Shown here one piece after another: positions 1 to 16,152 of a stretch of 64,000 nt of DNA. The notes beneath the pieces are model-generated. The model was not told where the DNA came from. It made no database searches and worked only from the letters and a program-made list of their open reading frames with translations. Position numbers and translations under genes: made by a program. The stretch is from Mixophyes australis (Eukaryota; Chordata; Amphibia; Anura; Limnodynastidae), in assembly GCA_036250195.1 (NCBI GenBank), contig JAVHZZ010000015.1, forward strand, positions 310,001 to 374,000, written 5' to 3'. How positions within the stretch are numbered: the stretch's first letter is position 1; each line of letters begins with the position of its first letter.

Positions 1-3000
1 TATTAACGATTCATGATTCATGATTCGATTCATGATTCTTGATTCATTTTATGATTCATGATTCATGATTCAATTCATGATTCATGTTTCGATTCATGAT
101 TCATGATTCGATTCATGATTCATGATTCATAATTCATGATTCAATTCATGATTCATGATTTATGATTCATGATTCAATTCATGATTCATGATTCAATTCA
201 TGATTCATGATTCGATTCATGATTCATGATTCATGATTCGATTCATGATTCATGATTCAATTCATGATTTATGATTTATGATTTAATTTATGATTCAATT
301 CATGATTCATGATTCATGATTCATGATTCATGATTCGATTCATGATTCATGATTAAATTCATGATTCATGATTCATTATTTAATTCATGATTCGATTCAT
401 GATTTATGATTCAATTCATGATTCATGATTCATGATTTATTTCATGATTCATGATTCAAATCATGATTCATGATTCATAATCCATGATTCAATTCATGAT
501 TCATGATTCGATTCATGATTCAATTCATGATTCATGATTTATGATTCAATTCATGATTCATGATTCATGATTTGATTTATGATTCATGATTCGATTTATG
601 ATTCATGATTCAATTCATGATTCATGATTTATGATTCAATTCATGATTCAATTCATGATTCATGATTCATAATCCATGATTCAATTCATGATTCATGATT
701 CGATTCATGATTCAATTCATGATTCATGATTTATGATTCAATTCATAATTCATGATTCATGATTTGATTTATGATTCATGATTCGATTTATGATTCATGA
801 TTCAATTCATGATTCATGATTTATGATTCAATTCATGATTCAATTCATGATTCATGATTCAATTCATGATTCGAGATTCATTATTCGATTCATGATTCAT
901 GATTCATGATTCATGATTCGATTCATGATTCAATTCATGATTCATGATTTATGATTCATGATTCAATTTATGATTCATGATTCATGATTCAATTCATAAT
1001 TCATGATTCATGATTCAATTCATGATTCATGATTCGATTTATGATTCATGATTCATGATTTGATTCATGATTTAATTCATGATTCATGATTCATGATTCA
1101 TGATTCAATTTATGATTTATGATTCGATTCATGATTCATGATTCATGATTCAAATCATGATTCAATTCATGATTCATGATTCAATTCATGATTTATGATT
1201 CAATTCATGATTCATGATTCGATTCATAATTAATGATTTATGATTCGTTTCATGATTCATGATTCATTTCATGATTCGTGTTTCGATTCATAATTCATAA
1301 TTCAATTCATGATTCATGTTTCGATTCATGTATCATGATTCGATTCATGGTTCATGATTCGATTCATGATTTAATTCATGATTCATGATTCAATTCATGA
1401 TTCATGATTCATTATTTAATTCATGATTCGATTCATGATTCATGATTCAATTCATGATTCATGATTCGATTTATGATTCATGATTCAATTCATGATTCAT
1501 GATTTATGATTCAATTCATGATTCAATTCATGATTCATGATTCAATTCATGATTCGAGATTCATGATTCGATTCATGATTCATGATTCATGATTCATGAT
1601 TCGATTCATGATTCAATTCATGATTCATGATTCAAGATTCATGATTCATTTCATGATTCATGATTCGATTCATGATTCATGATTCAATCCATGATTCATG
1701 ATTCATGATTCATGATTCATTTCATGATTCATGATTCGATTCATGATTCATGATTCAATTCATGATTTATGATTTATGATTCAATTTATGATTCAATTCA
1801 TGATTCATGTTTCGATTCATGATTCATGATTCATGATACGATTCATGATTCATTATTCATTATTTAATTCATGATTCGATTCATGATTGATTATTCAATT
1901 CATGATTCATGATTCATGATTCAATTCATGATTCATGATTCGATTCATGATTCATGATTAATGATTCATGATTCATGAATTATGATTCGATTCATGATTC
2001 ATGATTCATGAATTATGATTCGATTCATGATTCATGATTCAATTCATGATTCATGATTTATGATTCAATTCTTGATTTATGATTCATGAATCAATTCATG
2101 ATTCATGATTCATGATTCATGATTCAATTCATGATTCATGATTCGATTCATGATTCATAATTCAATTCATGATTCATGATTTATGATTCAATTCATGATT
2201 CAATTCATGATTCATGATTCATGATTCAATTAATGATTCACGATTTATGATTCAATTCATGATTCATGATTCAATTAATGATTCACGATTTATGATTCAA
2301 TTCATGATTCAATTCATGATTCATGATTCAATTCATGATTCGAGATTCATGATTCGATTCATGATTCATGATTCAATTCATGATTCATGATTCGATTTAT
2401 GATTCAATTCATGATTCATGATTCAATTCATGATTCATTTCATGATTCATGATTTGATTCATGATTCATGATTCATGATTCGATTCATGATTCATGATTC
2501 GATTCATGATTCATAATTCATGATTCGATTCATGATTCATGATTCATGATTCAATTCATGATTCATGATTCAATTCATGATTCATGATTCAATTCATGAT
2601 TCATGATTCATGATTCATGATTCGATTCATGATTCATGATTCATGATTCAATTCCTGATTCATGATTCGATTCATGATTCATGATTCATTATTCGATTCA
2701 TGATTAATGATTCAATTCATGATTCATTATTTAATTCATGACTCATGATTCGATTTATGATTCATGATTCAATTCATGATTCATAATTCATGATTCAATT
2801 CATGATTCATGATTCATGATTCATTTCATGATTCATGATTCAATTCATGATTCATGATTCGATTCATGATTCATGATTCATGATTCATGATTCATGATCC
2901 AATTCATGATTCATGATTCGATTCATGATTCATGATTCGATTCATGATTCAATTCATGATTCATGATTTATGATTCAATTCATGATTTGATTCATGATTC

Positions 3001-6000
3001 ATGATTCAATGCATGATTCATGATTCAATTCATGATTCATGATTCATGATTCAATTCATGATTCATAATTCATGATTCAATTCATGATTCATGATTCAAT
3101 TCATGATTCATGATTGATAATTCATGATTCGATTCATGATTCATGATTCGATTAATGATTCAATTCATGAATCATGATTTAATTCATGATTCATTTCATG
3201 ATTCATGATTTGATTCATGATTCATGATTCATGATTCGATTCATGATTCATGATTCGATTCATGATTCATGATTCATAATTCATGATTCGATTCATGATT
3301 CATGATTCATGATTCAATTCATGATTCATGATTCAATTCATGATTCATGATTCGATTCATGATTCATGATTTATGATTCAATTCATGATTTGATTCATGA
3401 TTCATGATTTGATTCATGATTCATGATTCATGATTCGATTCATGATTCATGATTCGATTCATGATTCATGATTCATAATTCATGATTCGATTCATGATTC
3501 ATGATTCAATTATGATTCATGATTCAATTCATGATTCATTATTCGATTCATGATTCATGATTTATGATTCAATTCCTGATTCATGATTCGATTCATGATT
3601 CATGATTCATGATTTGATTCATGATTAATGATTCAATTCATGATTCATGATTCATTATTTAATTCATGACTCATGATTCGATTTATGATTCATGATTCAA
3701 TTCATGATTCATAATTCATGATTCAATTCATGATTCATGATTCATGATTCATTTCATGATTCATGATTCAATTCATGATTCATGATTCGATTTATGATTC
3801 ATGATTCATGATTCATGATTCATGATCCAATTCATGATTCATGATTCGATTCATGATTCATGATTCGATTCATGATTCATGATTCAATTCATGATTCATG
3901 ATTTATGATTCAATTCATGATTTGATTCATGATTCATGATTCAATTCATGATTCATGATTCATGATTCATGATTCGATTCATGATTCATGATTCATGATT
4001 CATGATTCATGATCCAATTCATGATTCATGATTCGATTCATGATTCATGATTCGATTCATGATTCATGATTCAATTCATGATTCATGATTTATGATTCAA
4101 TTCATGATTCAATTCATTAATTCATGATTCAATTCATGATTCATGATTCGATTCATGATTCATGATTCATGATTCATGATTCGATTCATGATTCATGATT
4201 CGATTCATGATTCATAATTTATGATTCGATTCATGATTCATGATTCATGATTCAATTCATGATTCATGATTCAATTCATGATTCATGATTCGATTTATGA
4301 TTCAATTCATGATTCATGATTCAATTCATTATTCATTTCATGATTCATGATTCATGATTCGATTCATGATTCATGATTCATTTCATGATTCATGATTCAA
4401 TTCATGATTCATGATTCGATTCATGATTCATGATTCATGATTCATGATTCATGATTCATGATCCAATTCATGATTCATGATTTGATTCAAGATTCATGAT
4501 TCGATTCATGATTCATGATTCAATTCATGATTCATGATTTATGATTCAATTCATGATTTGATTCATGATTCATGATTCAATTCATGATTCATGATTCATG
4601 ATTCAATTCATGATTCATGATTCATGATTCAATTCATGATTCATAATTCATGATTCAATTCATGATTCATTTCATGATTCATGATTCAATTCATGATTCA
4701 TGATTGATAATTCATGATTCAATTCATGATTCATGATTCGATTCATGATTCATGATTCATGATTTATGATTCATTTCATGATTCATGATTCATGATTCAT
4801 TTCATGATTCATGATTCGATTCATGATTCATGATTCATAATTCATGATTCAATTCATGATTCATGATTCGATTCATGATTCGATTCATGATTCATGATTC
4901 ATAATTCATGATTCAATTCATGATTCATGATTCGATTCATGATTCAATTCATGATTCATGATTCATGATTCATAATTCATGATTCGATTCATGTTTCATG
5001 ATTCGATTTATGATTCATGATTCAATTCATGATTCATGATTTATGATTCAATTCATGATTCAATTCATGATTCATGATTCAATTCATGATTCGAGATTCA
5101 TGATTCGATTCATGATTCATGATTCAATTCATGATCCATGATTCGATTCATGATTCAATTCATGATTCATGATTCAATTCATGATTTATTTCATGATTCA
5201 TGATTCGATTCATGATTCATGATTCATGATTCGATTCATGATTCATGATTCGATTCATGATTCATGATTCATAATTCATGATTCGATTCATGATTCATGA
5301 TTCATGATTCAATTCATTAATTCATGATTCAATTCATGATTCATGATTCGATTCATGATTCATGATTCATGATTCATGATTCGATTCATGATTCATGATT
5401 CATGATTCGATTCATGATTCATGATTCATAATTCATGATTCATGATTCAATTCATTAATTCATGATTCAATTCATGATTCATGATTCGATTCATGATTCA
5501 TGATTCATGATTCATGATTCGATTCATGATTCATGATTCATGATTCGATTCATGATTCATGATTCATAATTCATGATTCGATTCATGATTCATGATTCAT
5601 GATTCAATTCATGATTCATGATTCAATTCATGATTCATGATTCGATTTATGATTCAATTCATGATTCATGATTCAATTCATGATTCATTTCATGATTCAT
5701 GATTCATGATTCGATTCATGATTCATGATTCGATTCATGATTCATGATTCATAATTCTTGATTCGATTCATGATTCATGATTCATGATTCAATTCATGAT
5801 TCATGATTCATGATTCATGATTCGATTCATGATTCGATTCATGATTCATGATTCAATTCATGATTCATGATTCATGATTCATGATTCATTTCATGATTCA
5901 TGATTCTATTCATGATTCATGATTCAATTCATGATTTATGATTTATGATTCAATTTATGATTCAATTCATGATTCATGTTTCGATTCATGATTCATGATT

Positions 6001-7203
6001 CATGATACGATTCATGATTCATTATTCATTATTTAATTCATGATTCGATTCATGATTGATTATTCAATTCATGATTCATGATTCATGATTCAATTCATGA
6101 TTCATGATTCGATTCATGATTCATGATTCATGATTCATGATTCATGATTCGATTCATGATTCATTATTCAATTCATGATTCATGATTTATGATTCAATTC
6201 TTGATTCATGATTCATGAATCAATTCATGATTCATGATTCATGATTCAATTCATGATTCATAATTCAATTCATGATTCATGATTCGATTCATGATTCATA
6301 ATTCAATTCATGATTCATGATTTATGATTCAATTCATGATTCAATTCATGATTCATGATTCATGATTCATGATTCGATTCATGTTTCATGATTCGATTTA
6401 TGATTCATGATTCAATTCATGATTCACGATTTATGATTCAATTCATGATTCAATTCATGATTCATGATTCAATTCATGATTCGAGATTCATGATTCGATT
6501 CATGATTCATGATTCAATTCATGATTCATGATTCGATTCATGATTCAATTCATGATTCATGATGCAATTCATGATTCATTTCATGATTCATGATTCGATT
6601 CATGATTCATGATTCATGATTCGATTTATGATTCATGATTCAATTCATGATTCATGATTCATAATTCATGATTCAATTCATGATTCATGATTCATGATTC
6701 AATTCATGATTCATGATTCAATTCATGATTCATGATTCAATTCCTGATTCATGATTCGATTCATGATTCGATTCATGATTCATGATTCAATTCATGATTT
6801 ATGATTTATGATTCAATTTATGATTCAATTCATGATTCATGATTCAATTCATGATTCATGATTCATTATTCGATTCATGATTAATGATTCAATTCATGAT
6901 TCATGATTCATTATTTAATTAATGACTCATGATTCGATTTATGATTCATGATTCAATTCATGATTCATAATTCATGATTCAATTCATGATTCATGATTCA
7001 TGATTCATTTCATGATTCATGATTCAATTCATGATTCATGATTCGATTCATGATTCATGATTCAATTCCTGATTCATGATTTGATTCATGATTCGATTCA
7101 TGATTCATGATTCAATTCATGATTCATGATTCGATTCATGATTAATGATTTATGATTCGTTTCATGATTCATGATTTAATTCATGATTCATGATTCGATT
7201 CAT
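1..7203. repeat. Heptamer/pentamer satellite, higher-order copy I
   Basis: This is continuous satellite made of ATTCATG heptamers with interspersed ATTCG/ATTCA pentamers and no gene. The opening (TATTAACG, then CTTG and CATTTTATG variants within about 50 bp) recurs at 7,204, which defines the copy boundary. The rare variant GATTCGAG marks it at 872, 1,555, 2,341, 5,092 and 6,482 (position of the C of CGAG), and GATACG marks 1,835 and 6,004. The same ordered series appears in the next copy. Other recurring variants are GATCCAATTC (about 2,897, 3,824, 4,011, 4,460) and CATTAATTC (about 4,115, 5,315). Orientation is constant. No open frame of useful length is possible because TGA recurs on both strands. 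Copy limits are by eye. Confidence 0.9.
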
Positions 7204-10200
7204 TATTAACGATTCATGATTCATGATTCGATTCATGATTCTTGATTCATTTTATGATTCATGATTCATGATTGAATTCATGATTCATGTTTCGATTCAT
7301 GATTCATGATTCGATTCATGATTCATGATTCATAATTCATGATTCAATTCATGACTCATGATTTATGATTCATGATTCAATTCATGATTCATGATTCCAT
7401 TCATGATTCATGATTCGATTCATGATTCATGATTCATGATTCGATTCATGATTCATGATTCAATTCATGATTTATGATTTATGATTTAATTTATGATTCA
7501 ATTCATGATTCATGATTCATGATTCATGATTCGATTCATGATTCATGATTCAATTCATGATTCATGATTCATTATTTAATTCATGATTCGATTCATGATT
7601 TATGATTCAAATCATGATTCATGATTCATAATCCATGATTCAATTCATGATTCATGATTCGATTCATGATTCAAATCATGATTCATGATTTATGATTCAA
7701 TTCATGATTCAATTCATGATTCATGATTCAATTCATGATTCGAGATTCATTATTCGATTCATGATTCTTGATTCATGATTCATGATTCGATTCATGATTT
7801 AATTCATGATTCATGATTTATGATTCATGATTCAATTCATGATTCATGATTCGATTTATGATTCATGATTCAATTCATGATTCAAATCAAGATTCATGAT
7901 TTATGATTCAATTCATGATTCAATTCATGATTCATGATTCAATTCATGATTCATGATTCATGATTTGATTCATGATTTAATTCATGATTCATGATTCATG
8001 ATTCATGATTCAATTTATGATTCATGATTCATGATTCGATTCATGATTCATGATTCATGATTCATGATTCAAATCATGATTCAATTCATGATTCATGATT
8101 CAATTCATGATTTATGATTCAATTCATGATTCATGATTCGATTCATAATTAATGATTTATGATTCGTTTCATGATTCATGATTCATTTCATGATTCGTGT
8201 TTCGATTCATAATTCATGATTCAATTCATGATTCATGTTTCTATTCATGTATCATGATTTGATTCATGGTTCATGATTCGATTCATGATTTAATTCATGA
8301 TTCATGATTCAATTCATGATTCATGATTCATTATTTAATTCATGATTCGATTCATGATTCATGATTCAATTCATGATTCATGATTCGATTTATGATTCAT
8401 GATTCAATTCATGATTCATGATTTATGATTCAATTTATGATTCAATTCATGATTCATGATTCAATTCATGATTCGAGATTCATGATTCGATTCATGATTC
8501 ATGATTCATGATTCGATTCATGATTCAATTCATGATTCATGATTCATGATTCATTTCATGATTCATGATTCGATTCATGATTCATGATTCAATCCATGAT
8601 TCGTGATTCATGATTCATGATTCATTTCATGATTCATGATTCGATTCATGATTCATGATTCATGATACGATTCATGATTCATTATTCATTATTTAATTCA
8701 TGATTCGATTCATGATTGATTATTCAATTCATGATTCATGATTCATGATTCAATTCATGATTCATGATTCGATTCATGATTCATGATTCATGATTCATGA
8801 TTCATGATTCATGATTCATGATTCGATTCATGATTCATGATTCAATTCATGATTCATGATTTATGATTCAATTCATGATTCATGATTCATTATTTAATTC
8901 ATGATTCATTATTTAATTCATGATTCATGATTCAATTCATGATTCATAATTCGATTCATGATTCATGATTCATGATTCAATTCATGATTCATGATTCGAT
9001 TCATGATTCATAATTCAATTCATGATTCATGATTTATGATTCAATTCATGATTCAATTCATGATTCATGATTCATGATTCAATTAATGATTCACGATTTA
9101 TGATTCAATTCATGATTCATGATTCAATTAATGATTCACGATTTATGATTCAATTCATGATTCAATTCATGATTCATGATTCAATTCATGATTCGAGATT
9201 CATGATTCGATTCATGATTCATGATTCAATTCATGATTCATGATTCGATTCATGATTCAATTCATGATTCATGATACAATTCATGATTCATTTCATGATT
9301 CATGATTTGATCCATGATGCATGATTCATGATTCGATTCATGATTCATGATTCGATTCATGATTCATGATTCATAATTCATGATTCGATTCATGATTCAT
9401 GATTCATGATTCAATTCATGATTCATGATTCAATTCATGATTCATGATTCGATTCATGATTCATGATTCATGATTCATGATTCGATTCATGATTCATGAT
9501 TCATGATTCAATTCATGATTGATGATTTGATTCATGATTCATGATTCATTATTCGATTCATGATTAATGATTCAATTCATGATTCATGATTCATTATTTA
9601 ATTCATGACTCATGATTCGATTTATGATTCATGATTCAATTCATGATTCATAATTCATGATTCAATTCATGATTCATGATTCATGATTCATTTCATGATT
9701 CATGATTCAATTCATGATTCATGATTCGATTCATGATTCATGATTAATGATTCAATTCATGATTCATAATTCATGATTCAATTCATGATTCATGATTCAT
9801 GATTCATTTCATGATTCATGATTCAATTCATGATTCATGATTCGATTCATGATTCATGATTCATGATTCATGATTCATGATTCATGATTCATGATTCATG
9901 ATCCAATTCATGATTCATAATTCGATTCATGGTTCATGATTCGATTCATGATTCATGATTCAATTCATGATTCATGATTTATGATTCAATTCATGATTTG
10001 ATTCATGATTCATGATTCAATTCATGATTCATGATTCATGATTCAATTCATGATTCATGATTCATGATTCATGATTCGATTCATGATTCATGATTCATGA
10101 TTCATGATTTGATTCATGATTCATGATTCGATTCATGATTCATGATTCATGATTCATGATTCATGATTTGATTCATGATTCATGATTCAATTCATGATTC

Positions 10201-12960
10201 ATGATTCATGATTCATGATTCGATTCATGATTCATGATTCATGATTCATGATTCATGATCCAATTCATGATTCATGATTCGATTCATGATTCATGATTCG
10301 ATTCATGATTCATGATTCAATTCATGATTCATGATTTATGATTCAATTCATGATTCAATTCATTAATTCATGATTCAATTCATGATTCATGATTCGATTC
10401 ATGATTCATGATTCATGATTCATGATTCGATTCATGATTCATGATTCGATTCATGATTCATGATTCATGATTCAATTCATGATTCATGATTCAATTCATG
10501 ATTCATGATTCGATTTATGATTCATTTCATGATTCATGATTCAATTCATTATTCATTTCATGATTCATGATTCATGATTCGATTCATGATTCATGATTCA
10601 ATTCATGATTCATGATTCATGATTCATTTCATGATTCATGATTCAATTCATGATTCATGATTCGATTCATGATTCATGATTCATGATTCATGATTCATGA
10701 TCCAATTCATGATTCATGATTCAATTCATGATTCATGATTCGATTCATGATTCATGATTCAATTCATGATTCATGATTTATGATTCAATTCATGATTTGA
10801 TTCATGATTCATGATTCAATTCATGATTCATGATTCATGATTCAATTCATGATTCATAATTCATGATTCAATTCATGATTCATAATTCATGATTCAATTC
10901 ATGATTCATTTCATGATTCATGATTCAATTCATGATTCATGATTGATAATTCATGATTCAATTCATGATTCATGATTCGATTCATGATTCATGATTCATG
11001 ATTCATGATTTATGATTCATTTCATGATTCATGATTCATGAATCATGATTCAATTCATGATTCATGATTCGATTCATGATTCAATTCATGATTCATGATT
11101 CATGATTCATAATTCATGATTCGATTCATGTTTCATGATTCGATTTATGATTCATGATTCAATTCATGATTCATGATTTATGATTCAATTCATGATTCAA
11201 TTCATGATTCATGATTCAATTCATGATTCGAGATTCATGATTCGATTCATGATTCATGATTCAATTCATGATCCATGATTCGATTCATGATTCAATTCAT
11301 GATTCATGATTCAATTCATGATTTATTTCATGATTCATGATTCGATTCATGATTCATGATTCGATTCATGATTCATGATTCGATTCATGATTCATGATTC
11401 ATAATTCATGATTCGATTCATGATTCATGATTCATGATTCAATTCATTAATTCATGATTCATGATTCGATTCATGATTCATGATTCATGATTCGATTCTT
11501 GATTTATGATTCGATTCATGATTCATGATTCATAATTCATGATTCGATTCATGATTCATGATTCATGATTCAATTCATGATTCATGATTCAATTCATGAT
11601 TCATGATTCGATTTATGATTCAATTCATGATTCATGATTCAATTCATGATTCATTTCATGATTCATGATTCATGATTCGATTCATGATTCATGATTCGAT
11701 TCATGATTCATGATTCATAATTCTTGATTCGATTCATGATTCATGATTCATGATTCAATTCATGATTCATGATTCATGATTCATGATTCGATTCATGATT
11801 CGATTCATGATTCATGATTCAATTCATGATTCATGATTCATGATTCATGATTCATTTCATGATTCATGATTCTATTCATGATTCATGATTCAATTCATGA
11901 TTTATGATTTATGATTCAATTTATGATTCAATTCATGATTCATGTTTCGATTCATGATTCATGATTCATGATACGATTCATGATTCATTATTCATTATTT
12001 AATTCATGATTCGATTCATGATTGATTATTCAATTCATGATTCATGATTCATGATTCAATTCATGATTCATGATTCGATTCATGATTCATGATTCATGAT
12101 TCATGATTCATGATTCGATTCATGATTCATTATTCAATTCATGATTCATGATTTATGATTCAATTCTTGATTCATGAATCAATTCATGATTCATGATTCA
12201 TGATTCAATTCATGATTCATAATTCAATTCATGATTCATGATTCGATTCATGATTCATAATTCAATTCATGATTCATGATTTATGATTCAATTCATGATT
12301 CAATTCATGATTCATGATTCATGATTCATGATTCAATTCATGTTTCATGATTCGATTTATGATTCATGATTCAATTCATGATTCACGATTTATGATTCAA
12401 TTCATGATTCAATTCATGATTCATGATTCAATTCATGATTCGAGATTCATGATTCGATTCATGATTCATGATTCAATTCATGATTCATGATTCGATTCAT
12501 GATTCAATTCATGATTCATGATGCAATTCATGATTCATTTCATGATTCATGATTCGATTCATGATTCATGATTCATGATTCGATTCATGATTCATGATTC
12601 AATTCATGATTCATGATTCATAATTCATGATTCAATTCATGATTCATGATTCATGATTCAATTCATGATTCATGATTCAATTCATGATTCATGATTCAAT
12701 TCCTGATTCATGATTCGATTCATGATTCGATTCATGATTCATGATTCAATTCATGATTTATGATTTATGATTCAATTTATGATTCAATTCATGATTCATG
12801 ATTCAATTCATGATTCATGATTCATTATTCGATTCATGATTAATGATTCAATTCATGATTCATGATTCATTATTTAATTAATGACTCATGATTCGATTTA
12901 TGATTCATGATTCAATTCATGATTCATAATTCATGATTCAATTCATGATTCATGATTCAT
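7204..12960. repeat. Heptamer/pentamer satellite, higher-order copy II
   Basis: This is a second, shorter copy of the preceding segment. GATTCGAG markers at 7,741, 8,474, 9,194, 11,229 and 12,441 match the five in copy I in order, at offsets 6,869, 6,919, 6,853, 6,137 and 5,959 bp. GATACG at 8,664 and 11,970 matches 1,835 and 6,004. The declining offset shows several net deletions in this copy, or expansions in copy I. A stretch around 5,902-6,924 keeps an offset of 5,966 falling to 5,959, so the last kilobase is almost collinear. Similarity fades near 12,960. No gene is present. Confidence 0.85.
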
Positions 12961-13640
12961 GATTCAATTCATGATTCATGATTCGATTCATGATTCATGA
13001 TTCATGATTTGATTCATGATTCATGATTCATGATTTATGATTCAATTTATGATTCAATTCATGATTTATGATTCGATTCATGATGCATGATTCGATTCAT
13101 GATTCATGATTCATGATTCAATTCATGATTCATTTCATGATTCATGATTCATGATTCAGTTCATGAATCATGATTCAGTATTCATGATTCAATTCATGAT
13201 TCATGATTCATGATTCAATTCATGATTCATTTCATGATTCATGATTCATTTCATGATTCATGATTCATTATTCAATTCATGATTCATTTCATGATTCATG
13301 ATTCATTTCATGATTCATGATTCATTTCATGATTCATGATTTAATCCATGATTAATGATTCATGATTCAATTCATGATTCATGATGCACTTCATGATTCA
13401 TGATTTAATTCATGATTCATGATTCAATTCATGTTTCATGATTCGATTCATGATTCATGATTCAATTCATGATTCATGATTCATGATTCAATTCATGATT
13501 TATGATTCGATTCATGATTCATGATTCAAATTATGATTCATGATTCATGATTCATTTCATGATTCATCATTCATGATTCATGATTGAATTAATGATTCAT
13601 GATTCAATTCATGATTCATGAGTCGATTCATGATTCATGA
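12961..13640. repeat. Satellite island of the second subtype
   Basis: This is satellite with a variant set unlike its flanks: GATGCATG near 13,083, CAGTTCATGAATCATG at 13,157, GATGCAC at 13,383, CATCATTCATG, GATTGAATTAATG at 13,582 and the first GAGTCG I see, at 13,620. The same series recurs near 18,490-19,560 and, in pieces, up to about 34.6 kb. On the right the sequence returns to first-subtype satellite (GATCCAATTC at 13,724). It looks like a block moved into, or left inside, the first subtype by unequal exchange or conversion. No gene is present. Confidence 0.7.
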
Positions 13641-15470
13641 TTCATGATTCATTTCATGATTCATGATTCAATTCATGATTCATGATTCGATTCATGATTC
13701 ATGATTCATGATTCATGATTCATGATCCAATTCATAATTCATGATTCGATTCATGATTCATGATTCGATTCATGATTCATGATTCAATTCATGATTCATG
13801 ATTTATGATTCACTTCATGATTTGATTCATGATTCATGATTCAATTCATGATTCATGATTCATGATTCAATTCATGATTCATGATTCATGATTCAATTCA
13901 TGATTCATAATTCATGATTCAATTCATGATTCATTTCATGATTCATGATTCAATTCATGATTCATGATTGATAATTCATGATTCAATTCATGATTCATGA
14001 TTCGATTCATGATTCATGATTCATGATTTATGATTCATTTCATGATTCATGATTCATGATTCATTTCATGATTCATGATTCGATTCATGATTCATGATTC
14101 ATAATTCATGATTCAATTCATGATTCATGATTCGATTCATGATTCAATTCATGATTCATGATTCATGATTCATAATTCATGATTCGATTCATGTTTCATG
14201 ATTCGATTTATGATTCATGATTCAATTCATGATTCATGATTTATGATTCAATTCATGATTCAATTCATGATTCATGATTAAATTCATGATTCGAGATTCA
14301 TGATTAGATTCATGATTCATGATTCAATTCATGATCCATGATTCGATTCATGATTCAATTCATGATTCATGATTCAATTCATGATTTATTTCATGATTCA
14401 TGATTCGATTCATGATTCATGATTCATGATTCGATTCATGATTCATGATTCGATTCATGATTCATGATTCATAATTCATGATTCGATTCATGATTCATGA
14501 TTCATGATTCAATTCATTAATTCATGATTCAATTCATGATTCATGATTCGATTCATGATTCATGATTCATGATTCATGATTCGATTCATGATTCATGATT
14601 CGATTCATGATTCATGATTCATAATTCATGATTCGATTCATGATTCATGATTCATGATTCAATTCATGATTCATGATTCAATTCATGATTCATGATTCGA
14701 TTTATGATTCAATTCATGATTCATGATTCAATTCATGATTCATTTCATGATTCATGATTCATGATTCGATTCATGATTCATGATTCGATTCATGATTCGA
14801 TTCATGATTCATGATTCGATTCATGATTCATGATTCATAATTCTTGATTCGATTCATGATTCATGATTCATGATTCAATTCATGATTCATGATTCATGAT
14901 TCATGATTCGATTCATGATTCGATTCATGATTCATGATTCAATTCATGATTCATGATTCATGATTCATGATTCATGATTCATTTCATGATTCATGATTCT
15001 ATTCATGATTCATGATTCAATTCATGATTTATGATTTATGATTCAATTTATGATTCAATTCATGATTCATGTTTTGATTCATGATTCATGATTCATGATA
15101 CGATTCATGATTCATTATTCATTATTTAATTCATGATTCGATTCATGATTGATTATTCAATTCATGATTCATGATTCATGATTCAATTCATGATTCATGA
15201 TTCGATTCATGATTCATGATTCATGATTCATGATTCATGATTCATGATTCGATTCATGATTCATTATTCAATTCATGATTCATGATTTATGATTCAATTC
15301 TTGATTCATGAATCAATTCATGATTCATGATTCATGATTCAATTCATGATTCATAATTCAATTCATGATTCATGATTCGATTCATGATTCATAATTCAAT
15401 TCATGATTCATGATTTATGATTCAATTCATGATTCAATTCATGATTCAATTCATGATTCAATTCATGATT
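13641..15470. repeat. Satellite, first copy of a 1.6-kb tandem unit
   Basis: This is first-subtype satellite whose last about 1.6 kb is repeated immediately downstream. Shared landmarks are GATTGATAA at 13,966 (copy two at 15,583, offset 1,617), GATTCGAG at 14,292 (15,902, offset 1,610), and GATTCTA at 14,995 and GATACG at 15,097 (17,350 and 17,452, both offset 2,355, which is 1,572 after removing 783 bp for the LTR and one target duplication). It contains the uninterrupted paralogue of the LTR target, with the target GATTC at 14,538-14,542. No gene is present. Confidence 0.8.
14521..14600. other. Paralogous empty site of the LTR insertion
   Basis: Bases 14,521-14,542 equal 16,131-16,152, the left flank of the LTR. 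The sequence from 14,543 equals the sequence from 16,936, the right flank after the second GATTC, for at least the following 50 bases by eye. The empty site has one GATTC (14,538-14,542) where the filled site has two. This independently supports a 5-bp target duplication and a 778-bp element. Confidence 0.85.
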
Positions 15471-16152
15471 CATGATTCATGATTCAATTCATGATTCATG
15501 ATTCATGATTCAATTCATGATTCATAATTCATGATTCAATTCATGATTCATTTCATGATTCATGATTCAATTCATGATTCATGATTGATAATTCATGATT
15601 CAATTCATGATTCATGATTCGATTCATGATTCATGATTCATGATTTATGATTCATTTCATGATTCATGATTCATGATTCATTTCATGATTCATGATTCGA
15701 TTCATGATTCATGATTCATAATTCATGATTCAATTCATGATTCATGATTCGATTCATGATTCAATTCATGATTCATGATTCATGATTCATAATTCATGAT
15801 TCGATTCATGTTTCATGATTCGATTTATGATTCATGATTCAATTCATGATTCATGATTCAATTCATGATTCAATTCATGATTCATGATTCAATTCATGAT
15901 TCGAGATTAATGATTCGATTCATGATTCATGATTCAATTCATGATGCATGATTCGATTCATGATTCAATTCATGATTCATGATTCAATTCATGATTTATT
16001 TCATGATTCATGATTCGATTCATGATTCATGATTCATGATTCGATTCATGATTCATGATTCGATTCATGATTCATGATTCATAATTCATGATTCGATTCA
16101 TGATTCATGATTCATGATTCAATTCATTAATTCATGATTCAATTCATGATTC
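15471..16152. repeat. Satellite, second 1.6-kb copy, left of the LTR
   Basis: This is the left part of the second tandem copy. It is nearly identical to about 13,860-14,542, with the offset changing from 1,617 to 1,610 because one 7-bp ATTTATG unit present near 14,240 is missing near 15,850. The landmark GATTCGAG at 15,902 is followed by ATTAATG instead of ATTCATG. It ends at the LTR. No gene is present. Confidence 0.85.
16148..16152. repeat. Left target-site duplication (GATTC)
   Basis: GATTC immediately precedes the TGTTA terminus and is repeated at 16,931-16,935. In a repeat that contains GATTC everywhere this could be chance. The paralogous empty site at 14,538-14,542, with only one GATTC, makes a true 5-bp duplication the best reading. 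Five base pairs is usual for Ty3/Gypsy-type integrases. Confidence 0.85.
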
